Shown piece by piece: positions 21,763 to 34,238 of a stretch of DNA of 64,000 nucleotides (positions are counted from its first letter, which is position 1; each line of letters starts with the position of its first letter). A program made the position numbers and the translations under genes. The DNA lies in contig BDDD01001777.1 of assembly GCA_001972305.1 (NCBI GenBank), forward strand, positions 112,204 to 176,203. The letters are read 5' to 3'. The stretch comes from Cephalotus follicularis (Eukaryota; Streptophyta; Magnoliopsida; Oxalidales; Cephalotaceae). The notes beneath the pieces were generated by a model that did no database searches, had not been told where the DNA came from, and saw only the letters and a program-made list of their open reading frames with translations.

Positions 21763-23100
21763 CTTCTAAATAACACACCACAAGGCACAACGCAATCCCA
21801 TTACGTCATTACCGCACACAAAGTTCATTAAAAAAATATTTGATATATAATACTGAATATCACTTAAGTTATTAAATTGTAGTTCTAATATTAGATATAT
21901 ATTTTTTACTCATTTTATTCTTATTTCATGCAAGACTAAATTACTCAAGTGAACCTTAATTATCTCCATTTGTGCGTATGAGTCTCCCTACACATTGATC
22001 TACTCACCTTGACACTAGAGTGTGCGTGAACCAAGAACTAACCATTCAACTTTTTAGTGAACACTCAACCATAAAGAAGTTTTCATCAACCTCTCTTCTC
22101 ACGCGTATCTCACACTCATAATTCAAATCTTCAAATTTGAACTTTGATATTAATTGTTATAATTATGGAGTCCATCGTAAGAAGAGATTTGATATACAAT
22201 ATTAGACATCACTTTCACTCAAAAGCCTAAATTATTATATTATAATTTCAATATTTTATATAAATCATTTGACAACCTCGACACTCAACTCATCAATCAC
22301 GCCTATACTTTAACAAGATCTTCCTCTTTTGCAACTACATTCTCTTGGGTGCAACCTATAGTTGCATCGTCTTAAACCTCTCGGCCTCTCCCTTTGCTTA
22401 ATCCCTTCGATTTGCGGGTTTGTCTTCACTCTCTCCTTCACATTGTGACCATACCAGCTAGCTGTGCAACAGCCTTATCTGGTGTTAATAGATCGTATGC
22501 AGCACACTTGGTGCCCACTGTGTTAACTCAACGTTACAACTATCCGTTACGATTCTGACCTTCACTAGTGATTTTATAATGACTTGAAGTCTTATGTGAG
22601 CAAAAAATGGTGTGGTGATCTTGAGGCTTTCTGGAGTGTTGTAAGTTAAATTCTTGCCTCAAGTAGGTGGCGTTGTCATTTGCTTTCTTTGGAGGGTAAA
22701 GAGGAAGAGGAGGGTTTAGTGTTGGTATGGCGTGACAATTCAATAAGATGGTTTCCTTTCAAATATAATAATTTTCTAATGTTATACTAACAAGACAACG
22801 GCCATTTCAAAACAGTCAACTTTGTTCTTGATTATCAATTTCATGAGTATAATTAATCGACTAAAAAAATTAGTAATTGGGTACTCAATTGACATTTTAC
22901 ATAAATTCAAGTACTAATAGACATAATCAAGGAATTTTTGCCTCAAGAAAAGTAGATGATAGTGACTAATAGCGGTAGAGCAGCAGAGTAGGCTAAAATG
23001 AAGAGCTAATAAGTTACAAAAATACAACCTGATGTTACATAAAACATAATTTGCGCATAATGGTTGAAAAAATTATACACATGAAAGATTGAATCATCCT
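21763..23100. other. Intergenic between MITEs and ASI1-like 3' end
   Basis: AT-rich DNA with no element ends and no convincing frames. The last few hundred bases may include the 3' end of the ASI1-like transcript. Confidence 0.5.
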
Positions 23101-23223
23101 GCCCAGTAGATGCTTCATTTCCAGGCATCACCAACACTATCAAGTGATCTTGAAAACTTTAGCACAACCAAGATTTTGCCAGATTCCGAGTAAAAACAAG
23201 CCCCCGAATCATTTCCATATCTC

Positions 23224-23893
23224 TGCAAATAAATTACAAAATTGAAGAGCATTTAAGAACTAATAGCGCCATGTAGTACCACTGTCTGCAATTGGCTCTG
23301 TGCAGTACGTATGCATGTGTCTCCCTCCCTCTGTCTCTGTGTCATAAAATTGACTAATGATCACTTGATCAGTTTTTTCTAATCTTTCTATGCAACGCGC
23401 TAAATAGATGACTGAAGTACAAAAAATTCACGCACTTCTTTATAATCCGTGTCCTAGAAAATGTTGACAATGATACATGGATCCACAAGATAAAAATATA
23501 GCAATGCACAACCTCCACTAAAATATGGAAAGACTTTGTGAACATTTTTTTGTTCTCAATTGAAGAAAAGAGAGAACATATTATGTGCTTGAGCAAAAAT
23601 CCACCAGTTTTGTATGTAGAGATAGCAAAACTGATATGAAGCAGATTAAAAAAAAAAACTTCATAGCAGGAAGTTGGAATTGTGACCATTACCATGCTAT
23701 AATTATCAGACAGTGAGAACCCTCCAGTTTATTCTTTGATGGTTGAAAAATCCATCATTCTGGTTTAGCAAGAGGAGGAAAAAGCTTCCTTTTGATTATG
23801 ACGAGATACTGTACAGATTTAACAGCAACCAAAAAAGCTGAAGCAGTAATTTACAAGAAAATTGAGAAGTAGATGTTGGCTGGAAGTACTTAC
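23224..23893 (-). other. Possible 3' UTR intron of ASI1-like gene
   Basis: GTAAGT overlaps the stop codon of the last coding exon. A good acceptor (TTTGCAG followed by AGATATGGAAATG) lies at about 23224. Splicing would turn the TAA stop into TGA (TTTTG joined to A) and give the same protein end. This predicts a downstream noncoding exon of unknown length. Confidence 0.45.
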
Positions 23894-26800
23894 CAAAAAG
23901 GGGGGATGCATCGAAACTTGAGGTTAGCCTTGAGTTTTCTCAATTCCTGTCCTTGTAGCTGAAAAAAATCATAACGCTCAGTTGCAACAAATAAATGAGA
24001 TAAAACAGCAATACCTATGGCAACATTAAACTACAAATCTGAAGTTTGAAGAATTATAGGAATTTTTTTAACACCTTGTACAACTTTTTCAATGAGAGAT
24101 CTGATCTTTCTTGTAGCAAGCACCATTCCATGGCCATATCATATTCAAGTGTGTTCGGCTGAGAACAATGCGAAGTAGATACAGCTTCTTTCTGGAAAAT
24201 ATAACTCCCAGGTATCACATTATTAAGGGGGAACCAGTGATCATAAATCCAAGTTTAGTACTAGCATAGGTCTCTGTGTGTGCAAGCAATAGAGATAAAG
24301 ATAGTAATAATAATCATACCACATCCTTTTGGTGTTTAAGTTTATCGATAACAAGGTGGCCAAAAAATGTTGACTGCTTTCCAGCAAAGCAAGGATTCCC
24401 AAAGCTGCCAACAAGAGGTCTGCCACACACACCACCCCCCAAGAAAACACAATAGCGCTAATTATTGCATGTGTGAGCATTATAAAATGCAGTAAAAAGA
24501 GAAAAAAGTGATTTGAATACAAATAACACACTAAAAGTAAGTATTAACACATAGGGGCTAAGATCACATCAATTGGAATCATTCTAATAATATCTAAACT
24601 TAAATGCGTAATGAAGCCTGCAGGATACAGATTCTACTGAACATGGCTCCAAGGCTGTACTTCAGCACAGACGGCTTGCAGTGGAAAAGGGCTTCCACAT
24701 TGTAACATTGTTGTCAACATTTAGCTGACAACAATTCCATAAAAAAAAAGGGTCCATATATTCACCCACATACATGAATTGATGAAACAAAGCACATAAG
24801 AAAATAGCTGCGGAAATTAATGCTGACTTAATACAGAATACGTAGAAACAGCCCAATTAGAATTTGAGTTATGCAAGAGTTGTCTTGAGTTAAATGTCTC
24901 ATAAAGAGGAAAAATAACTATTCAACATTGAATTGTGAGTCAACATTAGAGGAACATTCAGGCTCCAGCATGTTCTAAAGGGCATAACCTCAAGTGTTAA
25001 AAAAAACTGAGGTCTTAGCATTATCATTTATCATACAGAGGGTACATGACACAAAGGTGTCATTATCCATAAAGCATCTAAAGTCAACCCCCGTTTTGAA
25101 AACTGGACAGTCACCCAAGCCCTTAACAGGACCAACGAACCATGTAAACAGCCTTTGTAGTTGAACCGGATCGGAATGGATTGACCCAGCAGTCGGACCA
25201 GGATTTGGCCCGGAGTGACCCGACTAGATCTTCAAAAACATCAAAATGAAAATTTAAACCCTTTCAATTTCTAAATTTTAAATCTTGATTGTTTCATACT
25301 AACCCAACATTTAGAGGTGCAAACGAATCAAGTCATTCGTAAACAGCTCGTGACTCGACTCGATAAGAATTTGTCTGTGTTCGTTCAGTAGGCTTAATGA
25401 ACGATCACGAAACCTGATTTTAAGGCTTGTGAACTTAACGAGCTAAGCTTGAACAAAGATGAGCTCGACCCGTTATGGTTCATGAACAACTCGTTAAGAT
25501 ATCGTTAATGATGATTGCTAAGTATTCAATTATAAGCTCGATTAAAGTCTTGTTAAGAGTCGATTATATATATTATTTCTCTTTCTATTTTATTAATTAT
25601 ATCAATTCCACAGTGTATTGATTTGGCATTTTCTTATTTGTAAATTTTTCATTAGCCATCCAATTGGATGGTGCTAGCTGGACAAAAAGAGCAGGCTTAC
25701 CAAAAATAAGACTAGAACAAATGTGAATCGCACCAAAAATACTGGTCATAATGGATCACAGGAATCAAGTCTGGTGAGATGTGATGCAATGCTTTGACAA
25801 AAATATAGCATCATAATAAAGCAGGATAAACTCCAATGAGTTGAAACAAGGTGCCACACTGGCTGAGTCACATGCATACCTCCCATTTGACAGCAATAAG
25901 CATCCCTCATCTAATTTCTTAACTATATTCTCTGCTGCTTCCCTTGATTTAATTATAACAAAAGCTTGACCTACAAGAAGAACCAACTAAAATGCCATAA
26001 TTGAATCATAAATAATGGCAACCACATTTTCAGTCATGTTTTTTAACCTCACAAATACTAGTGTTGAACATGGTCATTGATTGAAACTTTTCAAAACATG
26101 ATTGTATCATTTGTTCTGACGATAAACAAGAAGAAAGAGCATGCTTTACAATATTTAAATGGTACCACAAGAATAGTTCCTTTTAATTCATACCAGAGTG
26201 AGGACTAGAAAATGCAGTATGCTGAACCATTTTTGCTGTAACAATTTCCTTGAAGGCATGCCAAATTATATCCTACAATATTAAGGTGAGAAACAAAATC
26301 TCAAAAGGATAACAAGCAGCACGAATATTAATAAAATATAGAGAAAACACAACTATACTTTACTTCGTAAAAGGAAACTGCAGCAAAAGGAAACTTCATC
26401 AAAATAGAAATATAAAGCCCAAGGATGAAAATAAAATAAAGCATTAAAAAACGTGTATCACCTCGACCTCCGATGAAGTGTTGGATGGATCCAAATTTTT
26501 AAGTAATACAAGCCGTCCATCCTCATGTGCAGTTTTCATTTTTTCTTCCCAAGGCTGATAAGTACATAGGACAATTTATATCAGAGAAAATATTTTCAAG
26601 GTTAAATATTAACCCCAAAACTCCAATTTTATCAAATATTTGCAATTTCCTACTGCTCATCAAAAGGAATGAAAGAATAACCAAGCATTGAAATCAGAAT
26701 GCCAACAACAAATAGGAAGGCCACCAAGGTTCATATCAAATAAAAAAAAATTGAATGCAATATTTATACTTACAAGTCCCTTAAACCATTTGCTTCTTTC

Positions 26801-29800
26801 CTGTCAGCATGTCAAGATGAGCAAAAGTAAGAACCAAATCTCATCTTGAGCAGAATTCTCTCATCATTAAAAGAAAGTAATGAATACACAATAAATTACA
26901 ATAATTGCAGCACAATTGATCCTATCAATGAAACTTACATCATCTGGTCTTCGAGTAACTTCCAATACTCGGCAATCAGTTCTGCTGTCCTCATTTGAAG
27001 GCCGTTTGGGAGATGCTATAGGCAACTTGTCATTAGTAAGTTCTGTGAGCTTTTCATCATGCTTTGGCTTCTTAGAATAGACTTTTTCTGTCCCAAGAGA
27101 ATCCCTTGCACGTTTAATTCTAGAGCTATCATCAGCTAAAGGGCCTGTGGATCTTAAGGATTTTGCTTCATCGACATCAGGACCACGATTAAACTTCTGC
27201 ACGCTATTCTTGTTCTTGTCATCATATCCCATCACAGAGCCATCAAGCTTACCTTTCTTAGATGGCCTATTGTCCAATTCACCAAAATCCTTAGCAACTT
27301 TCACTTCAACTTCAACCTGACTGATAGCAGCCTTACCAACTTTATCTTCATACCTATCAAAATCAACTTTCGACCTTGATTTGATATTGCCACCAGAGAT
27401 GTCGTCCGCTCTACCATCAGTTTTAGCACGTAATTCCATACCCACACTAGATGAAGGCTTTTCTCCGAGTAATGATTTCTGTCTAGCTAATGAAGCTTTT
27501 AATTCTACTTCTTCTTTAACTTCAGTCTGGTCATTGGGTACAACTTCCTGTTTATCATCAGTTTTAACTGTTTTACCTAACTCACCTGCACTAGAAGCAG
27601 GCTTTTCCTGTCTATCATTAACTTTAGCCAGTTCAACTGACCCTTCACCAACACGAGAAGGAGGCTTATTTCCAAGGGAAGATTTCTGTTTACTAAATGA
27701 AGCCTTAGGCTTTGCATCTTCTTTTGATAAAGTATCTACATAATCACCATCTGTCTTCACAGTTTTAGCTCCTTCAAATTTGTTTTCCTCGGATGAAATA
27801 AATGTATCACCAGCTTCTACAGCATTGCCAGCAACTTCTTTCTAGTCTGAATCAAGTCTTAGAATACCACTTGATTTCTCACTATCCACTCTGTTAAATA
27901 TAAATTTAACTACAACAATAAGAGAAAGAACAAGCATATAAGAGATTCAACTATCAAAATATTAAGCAACTAAATCAAAACCAAAATACAGAAGCATTAG
28001 GTGGCAAAAGAACACATACCTTCGATCATAGCAATTTTTTCATCAATCTTATCCAAAATTAAATGTTTGCCAACATCAAATGTACGGTAAAAGACGAAGT
28101 CAGCCAACTGAAGTTCTTCATCTGATGGTTGTTTATTTCTGCTGTCCTTTGAAATGCAAACAACATTGCATTTGCCGGCAATTGCTTCCTGGTTTAATGT
28201 ATAACAAGTTTAACCCTGAACTTGTGCTATTTGTACTCTAAAGGCAATGCACATATAATTCAATATAGAATAACAACTATAATAAACAAAGTATGTCATC
28301 TTCCGATATCATAATATATGTTAAAGCTTACTAGGTGCATAAATAAGTTTGGTGAATATACTGCTGGAAAGTAGGTAAATTAAATGTTTAAGCAACTACT
28401 ATTCAACATTTTATTACTCTTAACAGAGTTCTGTGTTGAATTATATAATCGCATATTAAAATCTGAAAGCTGATAATGATAGCAAGACAAAAAGGGAGGA
28501 GCGACACAAAACAAATAGCCTTAATACTTACCACTCCCTAGAAAAACTATAGATGCCTTTAATGCGTCATTCATGACCAGAGCATTAAACTGACTTTAAT
28601 TAATTGTTAATACACAAAAATCACAAATGTAGACCTAATGAAGCACCAATGAAAAATAGTGATATGATAACGGAGAAAGACCAAAGGGAGAAAGGATAGG
28701 CCCAAATTTACACGGGTAAAAAAAATATAAAGATTTACTCTGCAAGAAACTTTCAAATGATTCAGCTTTGGACTATAGGATTTATCTAGCTGACACCAAC
28801 TGGTTTCAGAATGGGACTTGGTTGATTGACAATAACCACTTTTGAATGGTCACCTTATTCTTTCACTAAACCATGACCAAAAGTTCACTATGCTGAAGTC
28901 CACTTTCGTACTAACACAAATCTACGTAATTACCAGACTTCTTGCAACACTAACAACCGCTTTTGGTCAAACACAGATCTACACAAACCTCACTTCTGAT
29001 CACAGTACTAACAACACAGAATTACAGTACTAGAACTGATATCCGAAACTTTGACAGGATGAAAGTGACCAGTTCATGCACTTGCTTATATCAGTTTCTT
29101 GAACATTACAACGAATATATTCTTTTAACACATTGGCAGCTAAAAAGACATGTAAGTGTGTGTATGCATTCCACCCATGTAATCAAGACAAAATATCAAC
29201 ACTTTTGACACAACTCAAGTACTTGATCCCACATGCGTATACAAACTCTGTAAAAGTTAATCCCCAAAGATCAAGCCATTTTACCCTTCATATTTGTTTC
29301 TTATAAAGAACGGGGAGCTGCATGAATTGTGATGCCATTCTGAACATTAAAAACCTATGGATTCACGTGAGACATTTTATGCGACTCAACACACCATATA
29401 ACAGAGGAGGCAAAAGAACACACATATACTAATGGGAAGATTATTAATCAAACTAAATTACCAATGGATTAATATTTGCAAGGCCTTTGCCTTCACCAGA
29501 TGCCAAGAATAACTCATTCCCCAGTGGCTCCTCAGCTCCAAGATAATTTAGAATCTCACAGGGGCGGAAAAACCAAAGAATCTTCACTTTCTTTGTCTGA
29601 TCGGCATTCTCCCATATTTTTATAAGTTTACCAATGTAAGGCTCGGGATCACCATCATTATAAAGATAAACGCAGTCAAAAAGAACATATTCCACTCCAT
29701 CATAAGTAAAAGATTCATAAAACTGAACATCTTTCTTTTTCCCACCAATTCCTCTCTTTTTACCCCAGTTGAATTCAAGATTTTCAATCTGATCCATGTC

Positions 29801-29806
29801 CACCAT
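23890..29806 (-). CDS. ASI1: BAH-RRM protein, ASI1/IBM2/SG1-like, with in-frame TAG
   Basis: Coding exons by homology and GT-AG sites: 29806-29462, 28188-28020, 27888-26939, 26800-26774 (27 bases), 26554-26462, 26272-26194, 25970-25880, 24419-24320, 24191-24075, 23958-23890; together about 679 codons. The N-terminal BAH domain spans about residues 20-150 (FYESFTYDGVEYVLFDCVYL, WFFRPCEI, DFVFYRTFDVGKHLI). A long charged, low-complexity middle follows, then an RRM at about residues 510-590 (LVLLKNLDPSN, QAFVIIKSREAA), then the conserved tail (NTLEYDMAMEWCLLQERSDL). Arabidopsis ASI1 is a nuclear chromatin/RNA protein that, with EDM2 and AIPP1, secures full-length mRNAs across introns containing heterochromatic repeats. 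Oddity: TAG at 27844-27842, near codon 187, in frame with both sides, would remove the RRM. The stop at the end is TAA, or TGA if the GTAAGT donor at 23893 joins the exon near 23224. Confidence 0.85.
25312..25600. mobile_element. hAT-like MITE remnant in ASI1 intron
   Basis: TTAGAGGTGCAAACGAATC near 25312 resembles a hAT terminus. It is followed by repeated GCTCGTGA / ACTCGTTAA / GAGCTCGA motifs typical of hAT subterminal zones. The opposite end is not clear. It lies in the ~1.46 kb intron (24420-25879) of the ASI1-like gene. A GC-richer piece with GAACCGGATCGGAATGG at 25160-25225 may be a second remnant. Confidence 0.4.
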
Positions 29807-29853
29807 ACTCTAGTCGCGAGCCTTCTTCCTGTCCGAGTAATTAAGACCTAACC

Positions 29854-30933
29854 CTGAGGGGGGATAAGAAAGAAACTAATTAATTTTAAATATAAACAAC
29901 TATGAATCGTATGTCATAATCACATCTAGGTACAAAAAAGATAGTCAAGAGAAGTGCTAATATCACTTGCAAGCTCTAACACCCTTGTTAGCAAGAGGAT
30001 CATTACACTGGTGGATCCCATATTGTTAAGGGACCCAATAAAATTGCAGGTCTCTCAAGTGATGCTAGCTCGAACCAATATTCAGTGTAGTTCAAACATG
30101 AGAATACGACATGAAACCACCTACCATATTAAAATTGAATAAATCCTGCAGTATATCTTAAACAACAAAATCAAAAGCTTAGAAGCAAACAAAACTGTTA
30201 CCTTATATTTATATGGACACAAATTACCAATGCTAAATTTCTCCTTCTTTCTTTTTAAAATGGAGACATGATAGCAGATACAATAAATGAAGCACAAAAT
30301 ATTAAAACAAGCACTGAAAACCGAATGTAGCACACCCGGGAACTAAGAAACAAACAGTAACTATAGGAACCCTAGATTAATGGGCGAACTGATGCTCAGA
30401 TAATTTATTTCTAACCCTATAACAAATATTACCAGAAAGTGCCTTAGAATCCTGTCATCAGCATTTAAACAAACATTATATCCATTGAAACATTAAAATA
30501 AACATATAAATATATATAATGTTCATTATACCAAAAATAATAATAATAAAATGTTTTTTTTCCATCAAATTATGATAATTGAAAAAATTCCAAAAGTTTA
30601 TAGTAAAAAAATTGGCAAACACTCCATTATAGCAAACACTCCGTTGCTGGTACAATCTTTAATAATGAAATTGAATTTCAAGGAAAAAAGGTAATTGAAA
30701 TTAAAAAACTTCGAAAAAAAACGCAAAACTTCAACTAAAATATAATATAATACCGTCCACACATAAAAACATAAAAAAACCCCCGACAAATATAAACTTC
30801 TCTCCAAAAACACATACCAGGAAACTAATTTCCATAGAAACAAACAGAGCATAATTAGGGAGTAATGCAACTGCAATAGAGCTCTAAAGAGAAAAAGAGA
30901 GGATTCTAGAAAGGATATTTGGCGGGAAACTTA
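29854..30933 (-). other. Leader intron of ASI1-like gene
   Basis: A donor GTAAGT at about 30933 and an acceptor CCCCTCAG at 29854 bracket about 1.08 kb. The acceptor is followed by a 47-base untranslated stretch, then ATG at 29806. Several AT-rich chance frames lie inside. The left copy boundary of the 1.8 kb tandem duplication (about 30554) falls within this intron. Confidence 0.6.
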
Positions 30934-31110
30934 CTGTATATGAAGTGAGAGAGAGACAGAGAGAGAAAGATAGAGGTGATATAGTCTGTTTGTTCGTCTT
31001 CTTCGGTGTTAAATAAAAAAATAAAAATAAAAATAAAAAACCCTAGCAATACTCGCGCTCTCAATTTTATCTCTGATTTTTTCGATTCTGATCTGATTTC
31101 ATCTACTTGC
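30934..31110 (-). promoter_or_regulatory. Noncoding first exon and promoter side of ASI1-like gene, proximal copy
   Basis: A (GA)-rich leader (CT-rich on the minus strand) and an ACCCTAGC-type element precede the ATACA|GTAAGT donor. Plant 5' leaders often look like this. The upstream ATG in the stretch is not in frame with the protein. An almost identical copy lies at about 32730-32910, including the donor. The transcription start is not determinable from the sequence. Confidence 0.5.
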
Positions 31111-31539
31111 ATGCGTTAGTAACTTGGTAGTACTGAACCCTGGGTCTTTAAATTTTTTTTAAAATAATTCCCTTTCCTTTTCCCTAATTTTGAAGGGGTA
31201 CGGCAATTTGGATTTGTGTAACAACATATACCTCCTTAAAATTTGGAAAGGGTGCGCTGGATCTGCGGGCACCCGCACGGATTTTTGTGTGCCCTTGACA
31301 AAACGTCACCGTCTCATTATCGTTTTAATTTTTTTAAGCGTTTAAAGTCAAAATGGCACTGTTTTGGGCTGGACAGCTTTATTCTTTTAATTTTTAACTT
31401 GTTAAAAAAAAATTACGCCTTGATTTTAATTTATATATTTAAAAAAATTGATATTTATTACCTGTATATCAATAACTTCAAATTCAAATGTTAAATTTAC
31501 ATAATATATAAAATAAATTAAATAACTTTATATTTTTTG

Positions 31540-32020
31540 GGGTTTGACACACTATCACGTGTGGTTACATACTTTACTAGGTAGATAAGGTATATACCAA
31601 CATCTAAAAAATCTAAAATTGTCAAACGATTTGATTTACACAATTTTAAATTTTTTGGGTATTCAGCACACTATTACGTGTTGCTAAATGTCTTTCTAGG
31701 TAGATCGGGGTTCACCTAGTAAGATTAAATAATTTTAGATTTTTTGAGTTTTTGGCATATAAGGCGTTTAGCAAACACGTGGTAATGTGTTGAACACCCA
31801 AATAATCTAAAATTGTTTAATATTGCTAGTTAGACCCGAATCCACCTAGTAAGGTATGCAAGAATACGTGACGTTGTGTCAAATACCCAAAAAATCTAAA
31901 ATTGTTTAATTTATTCTATATATTTTGTAAATCAAACTGTTAGACAATTTTGGATTTTTGGGAGTTTGACACACCGCCATGTGTTGCTACTCCACCTATA
32001 AGACATGTAGCAACACATGG
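31540..32020. repeat. Inverted CACGTG-containing repeat units
   Basis: Units of roughly 100 bases repeat in both orientations: AACAATTTTAGATTTTTTGG joined to GCACACTATTACGTGTTGCT and the reverse AACACGTGGTAATGTGTTG joined to AATCTAAAATTGTTTAAT. The duplicate lies at about 33320-33830. They look like decayed fold-back elements upstream of the ASI1 leader; several carry ACGTG cores. Confidence 0.6.
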
Positions 32021-32356
32021 CAACGGGTAGGCTCACCCTATCGGTTACCATCCCGTTTAAATATCTTGAAACTGTTATCATTCAAAACATGTTTAAGATT
32101 TATTCATTTTTCCAAACCCATCTCGTCTTGAAACTAGAATACATGTTAATTACTCGTCCCACTCGAATAACAATTAATCATATATAGTATCCGATTAATA
32201 CCCAAATTTGAGCAAAATTACTGTTTAGAATAACCAACCTATTTGTACAACATCCCAATTTCTAACATATATCAACAATACCACATAAATCAATATTCAA
32301 AGATAATTTTAACATCATAATACTTTTGATAAATCAAATACAACATAAAATTAATA

Positions 32357-34160
32357 TTTTTTTCCAATCAAATTATGATAATTGAAAAAATTCCAAAAGT
32401 TTATAGTAAAAAAATTGGCAAACACTCCCTTATAGCTAACACTCCGTTGCTGGTACAATCTTTAATAAAGAAATTGAATTTCAAGGAAAAAAGGTAATTG
32501 AAATTAAAAAACTTCGAAAAAAAAACGCAAAACTTCAACTAAAATCTAATATAATACCGTCCACACATAAAAACATAAAAAACCCCCGACAAATATAAAC
32601 TTCTCTCCAAAAACACATACCAGGAAACTAATTTCCATAGAAACAAACAGAGCATAATTAGGGAGTAATGCAACTGCAATAGAGCTCTAAAGAGAAAAAG
32701 AGAGGATTCTAGAAAGGATATTTGGCGGGAAACTTACTGTATATGAAGTGAGAGAGAGAAAGATAGGTGATAGTCTGTTTGTTCGTCTTCTTCGGTGTTA
32801 AATAAAAAAATAAAAATAAAAATAAAAAACCCTAGCAATACTCGCGCTCTCAATTTTATCTCTGATTTTTTCGATTCTGATCTGATTTCATCTACTTGCA
32901 TGCGTTAGTAACTTGGTAGTACTGAACACTGGGTCTTTAAAATTTTTTTAAAATAATTCCCTTTCCTTTTCCCTAATTATGAAGGGGTACGGCAATTTGG
33001 ATTTGTGTAACAACATATACCTCCTTAAAATTTGGAAAGGGTGCGCTGGATCTGCGGGCACCCGCACGGATTTTTGTGTGCCCTTGCCAAAACGTCACCG
33101 TTTCATTATCGTTTTAATTTTTTTAAGCGTTTAAAGTCAAAATTGCACTGTTTTGGGCTGGACAGGTTTATTCTTTTAATTTTTAACTTGTTAATTTTTT
33201 TTACGCCTTGAATTTAAATTATATTTAAAAAAATTGATATTTATTACCTGTATATCAATAACGTCAAATTCAAATGTTAAATTTACATAATATATAAAAT
33301 AAAAATTTTATATCTTTTGGGGTTCGACACACTATCACATGTAGTTACATACTTTACTAGGTAGATAAGGTATATATCAAGATCTAAAAAATCTAAAATT
33401 GTCAAACGATTTGATTTACAAAATATACATAGTAGATTAAACAATTTTAAATTTTTTGGGTGTTCAGCACACTATTACGTGTTGCTAAATGTCTTTCTAG
33501 GTAGATCGGGGTCCACCTAGTAAGATTAAACAATTTTAGATTTTTTGAGTTTTTGGCATATAAGGCGTGTAGCAAACACGTGGTAATGTGTTGAACACCC
33601 AAATAATCTAAAATTGTTTAATATTGCTAGTTAGACCCGGATCCACCTAGTAAGGTATGCAAGAATACGTGACGTTGTGTCAAATACCCCAAAAATCTAA
33701 AATTGTTTAATTTATTCTATATATTTTGTAAATCAAACTATTAGACAATTTTGGATTTTTGGGGAGTTTGACACACCGCCATGTGTTGCTACTCCACCTA
33801 TAAGACATGTAGCAACACATGGCAACGGGTAGGCTCACCCTATCGGTTACCATTCCGTTTAAATATCTTGAAACCGTTATCATTCAAAACCTGTTTAAGA
33901 TTTATCCATTTTTTCAAATACATCTCGTCCTGAAACCAGAATACCTGTTAATTACCCGTCCCACTCGAATAACAATTAATCATATATAATATCCGATTAA
34001 TACCCAAATTTGAACAAAATTACTGTTTAGAATAACCAACCTATTTGTACAACATCCCAATTTCTAACATATATCAACAATACCACATAAATCAATATTC
34101 AAAGATAATTTTAACATCATAATACTTTTGATAAATCAAATACAACATAAAATTAATATA
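32357..34160. repeat. Tandem duplication C, copy 2 (distal promoter/leader)
   Basis: The second copy of 30554-32356, including the GA-rich leader and the ACTTACTGTATATG complement of the splice donor near 32732. The sequence right of 34160 (AAAATAAATACATTTG) is unique, so the duplication ends there. Confidence 0.9.
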
Positions 34161-34238
34161 AAATAAATACATTTGTACTTTAGATAATTTGTACATAAGG
34201 TATGGAGTTCAAATCTCCAAGACTATATATATATATTA

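Larger units (their letters stand above)
30554..32356. repeat. Tandem duplication C, copy 1
   Basis: A unit of about 1.8 kb starts at TTCCATCAAATTATGATAATT and ends AACATAAAATTAATAT. It covers the leader intron end, first exon and promoter region of the ASI1-like gene. Copy 2 follows directly. Differences are few (single bases and small indels). Confidence 0.9.

Noticed and set aside
23369-24856. Minus-strand hydrophobic open frames (60-108 codons) near the ASI1 3' half
   Set aside because: They are AT-rich intron and UTR readings; the true ASI1 exons use other frames and have proper splice sites.
27381-27743. Plus-strand 120-codon frame
   Set aside because: It is the antisense shadow of the charged middle exon of the ASI1-like gene.
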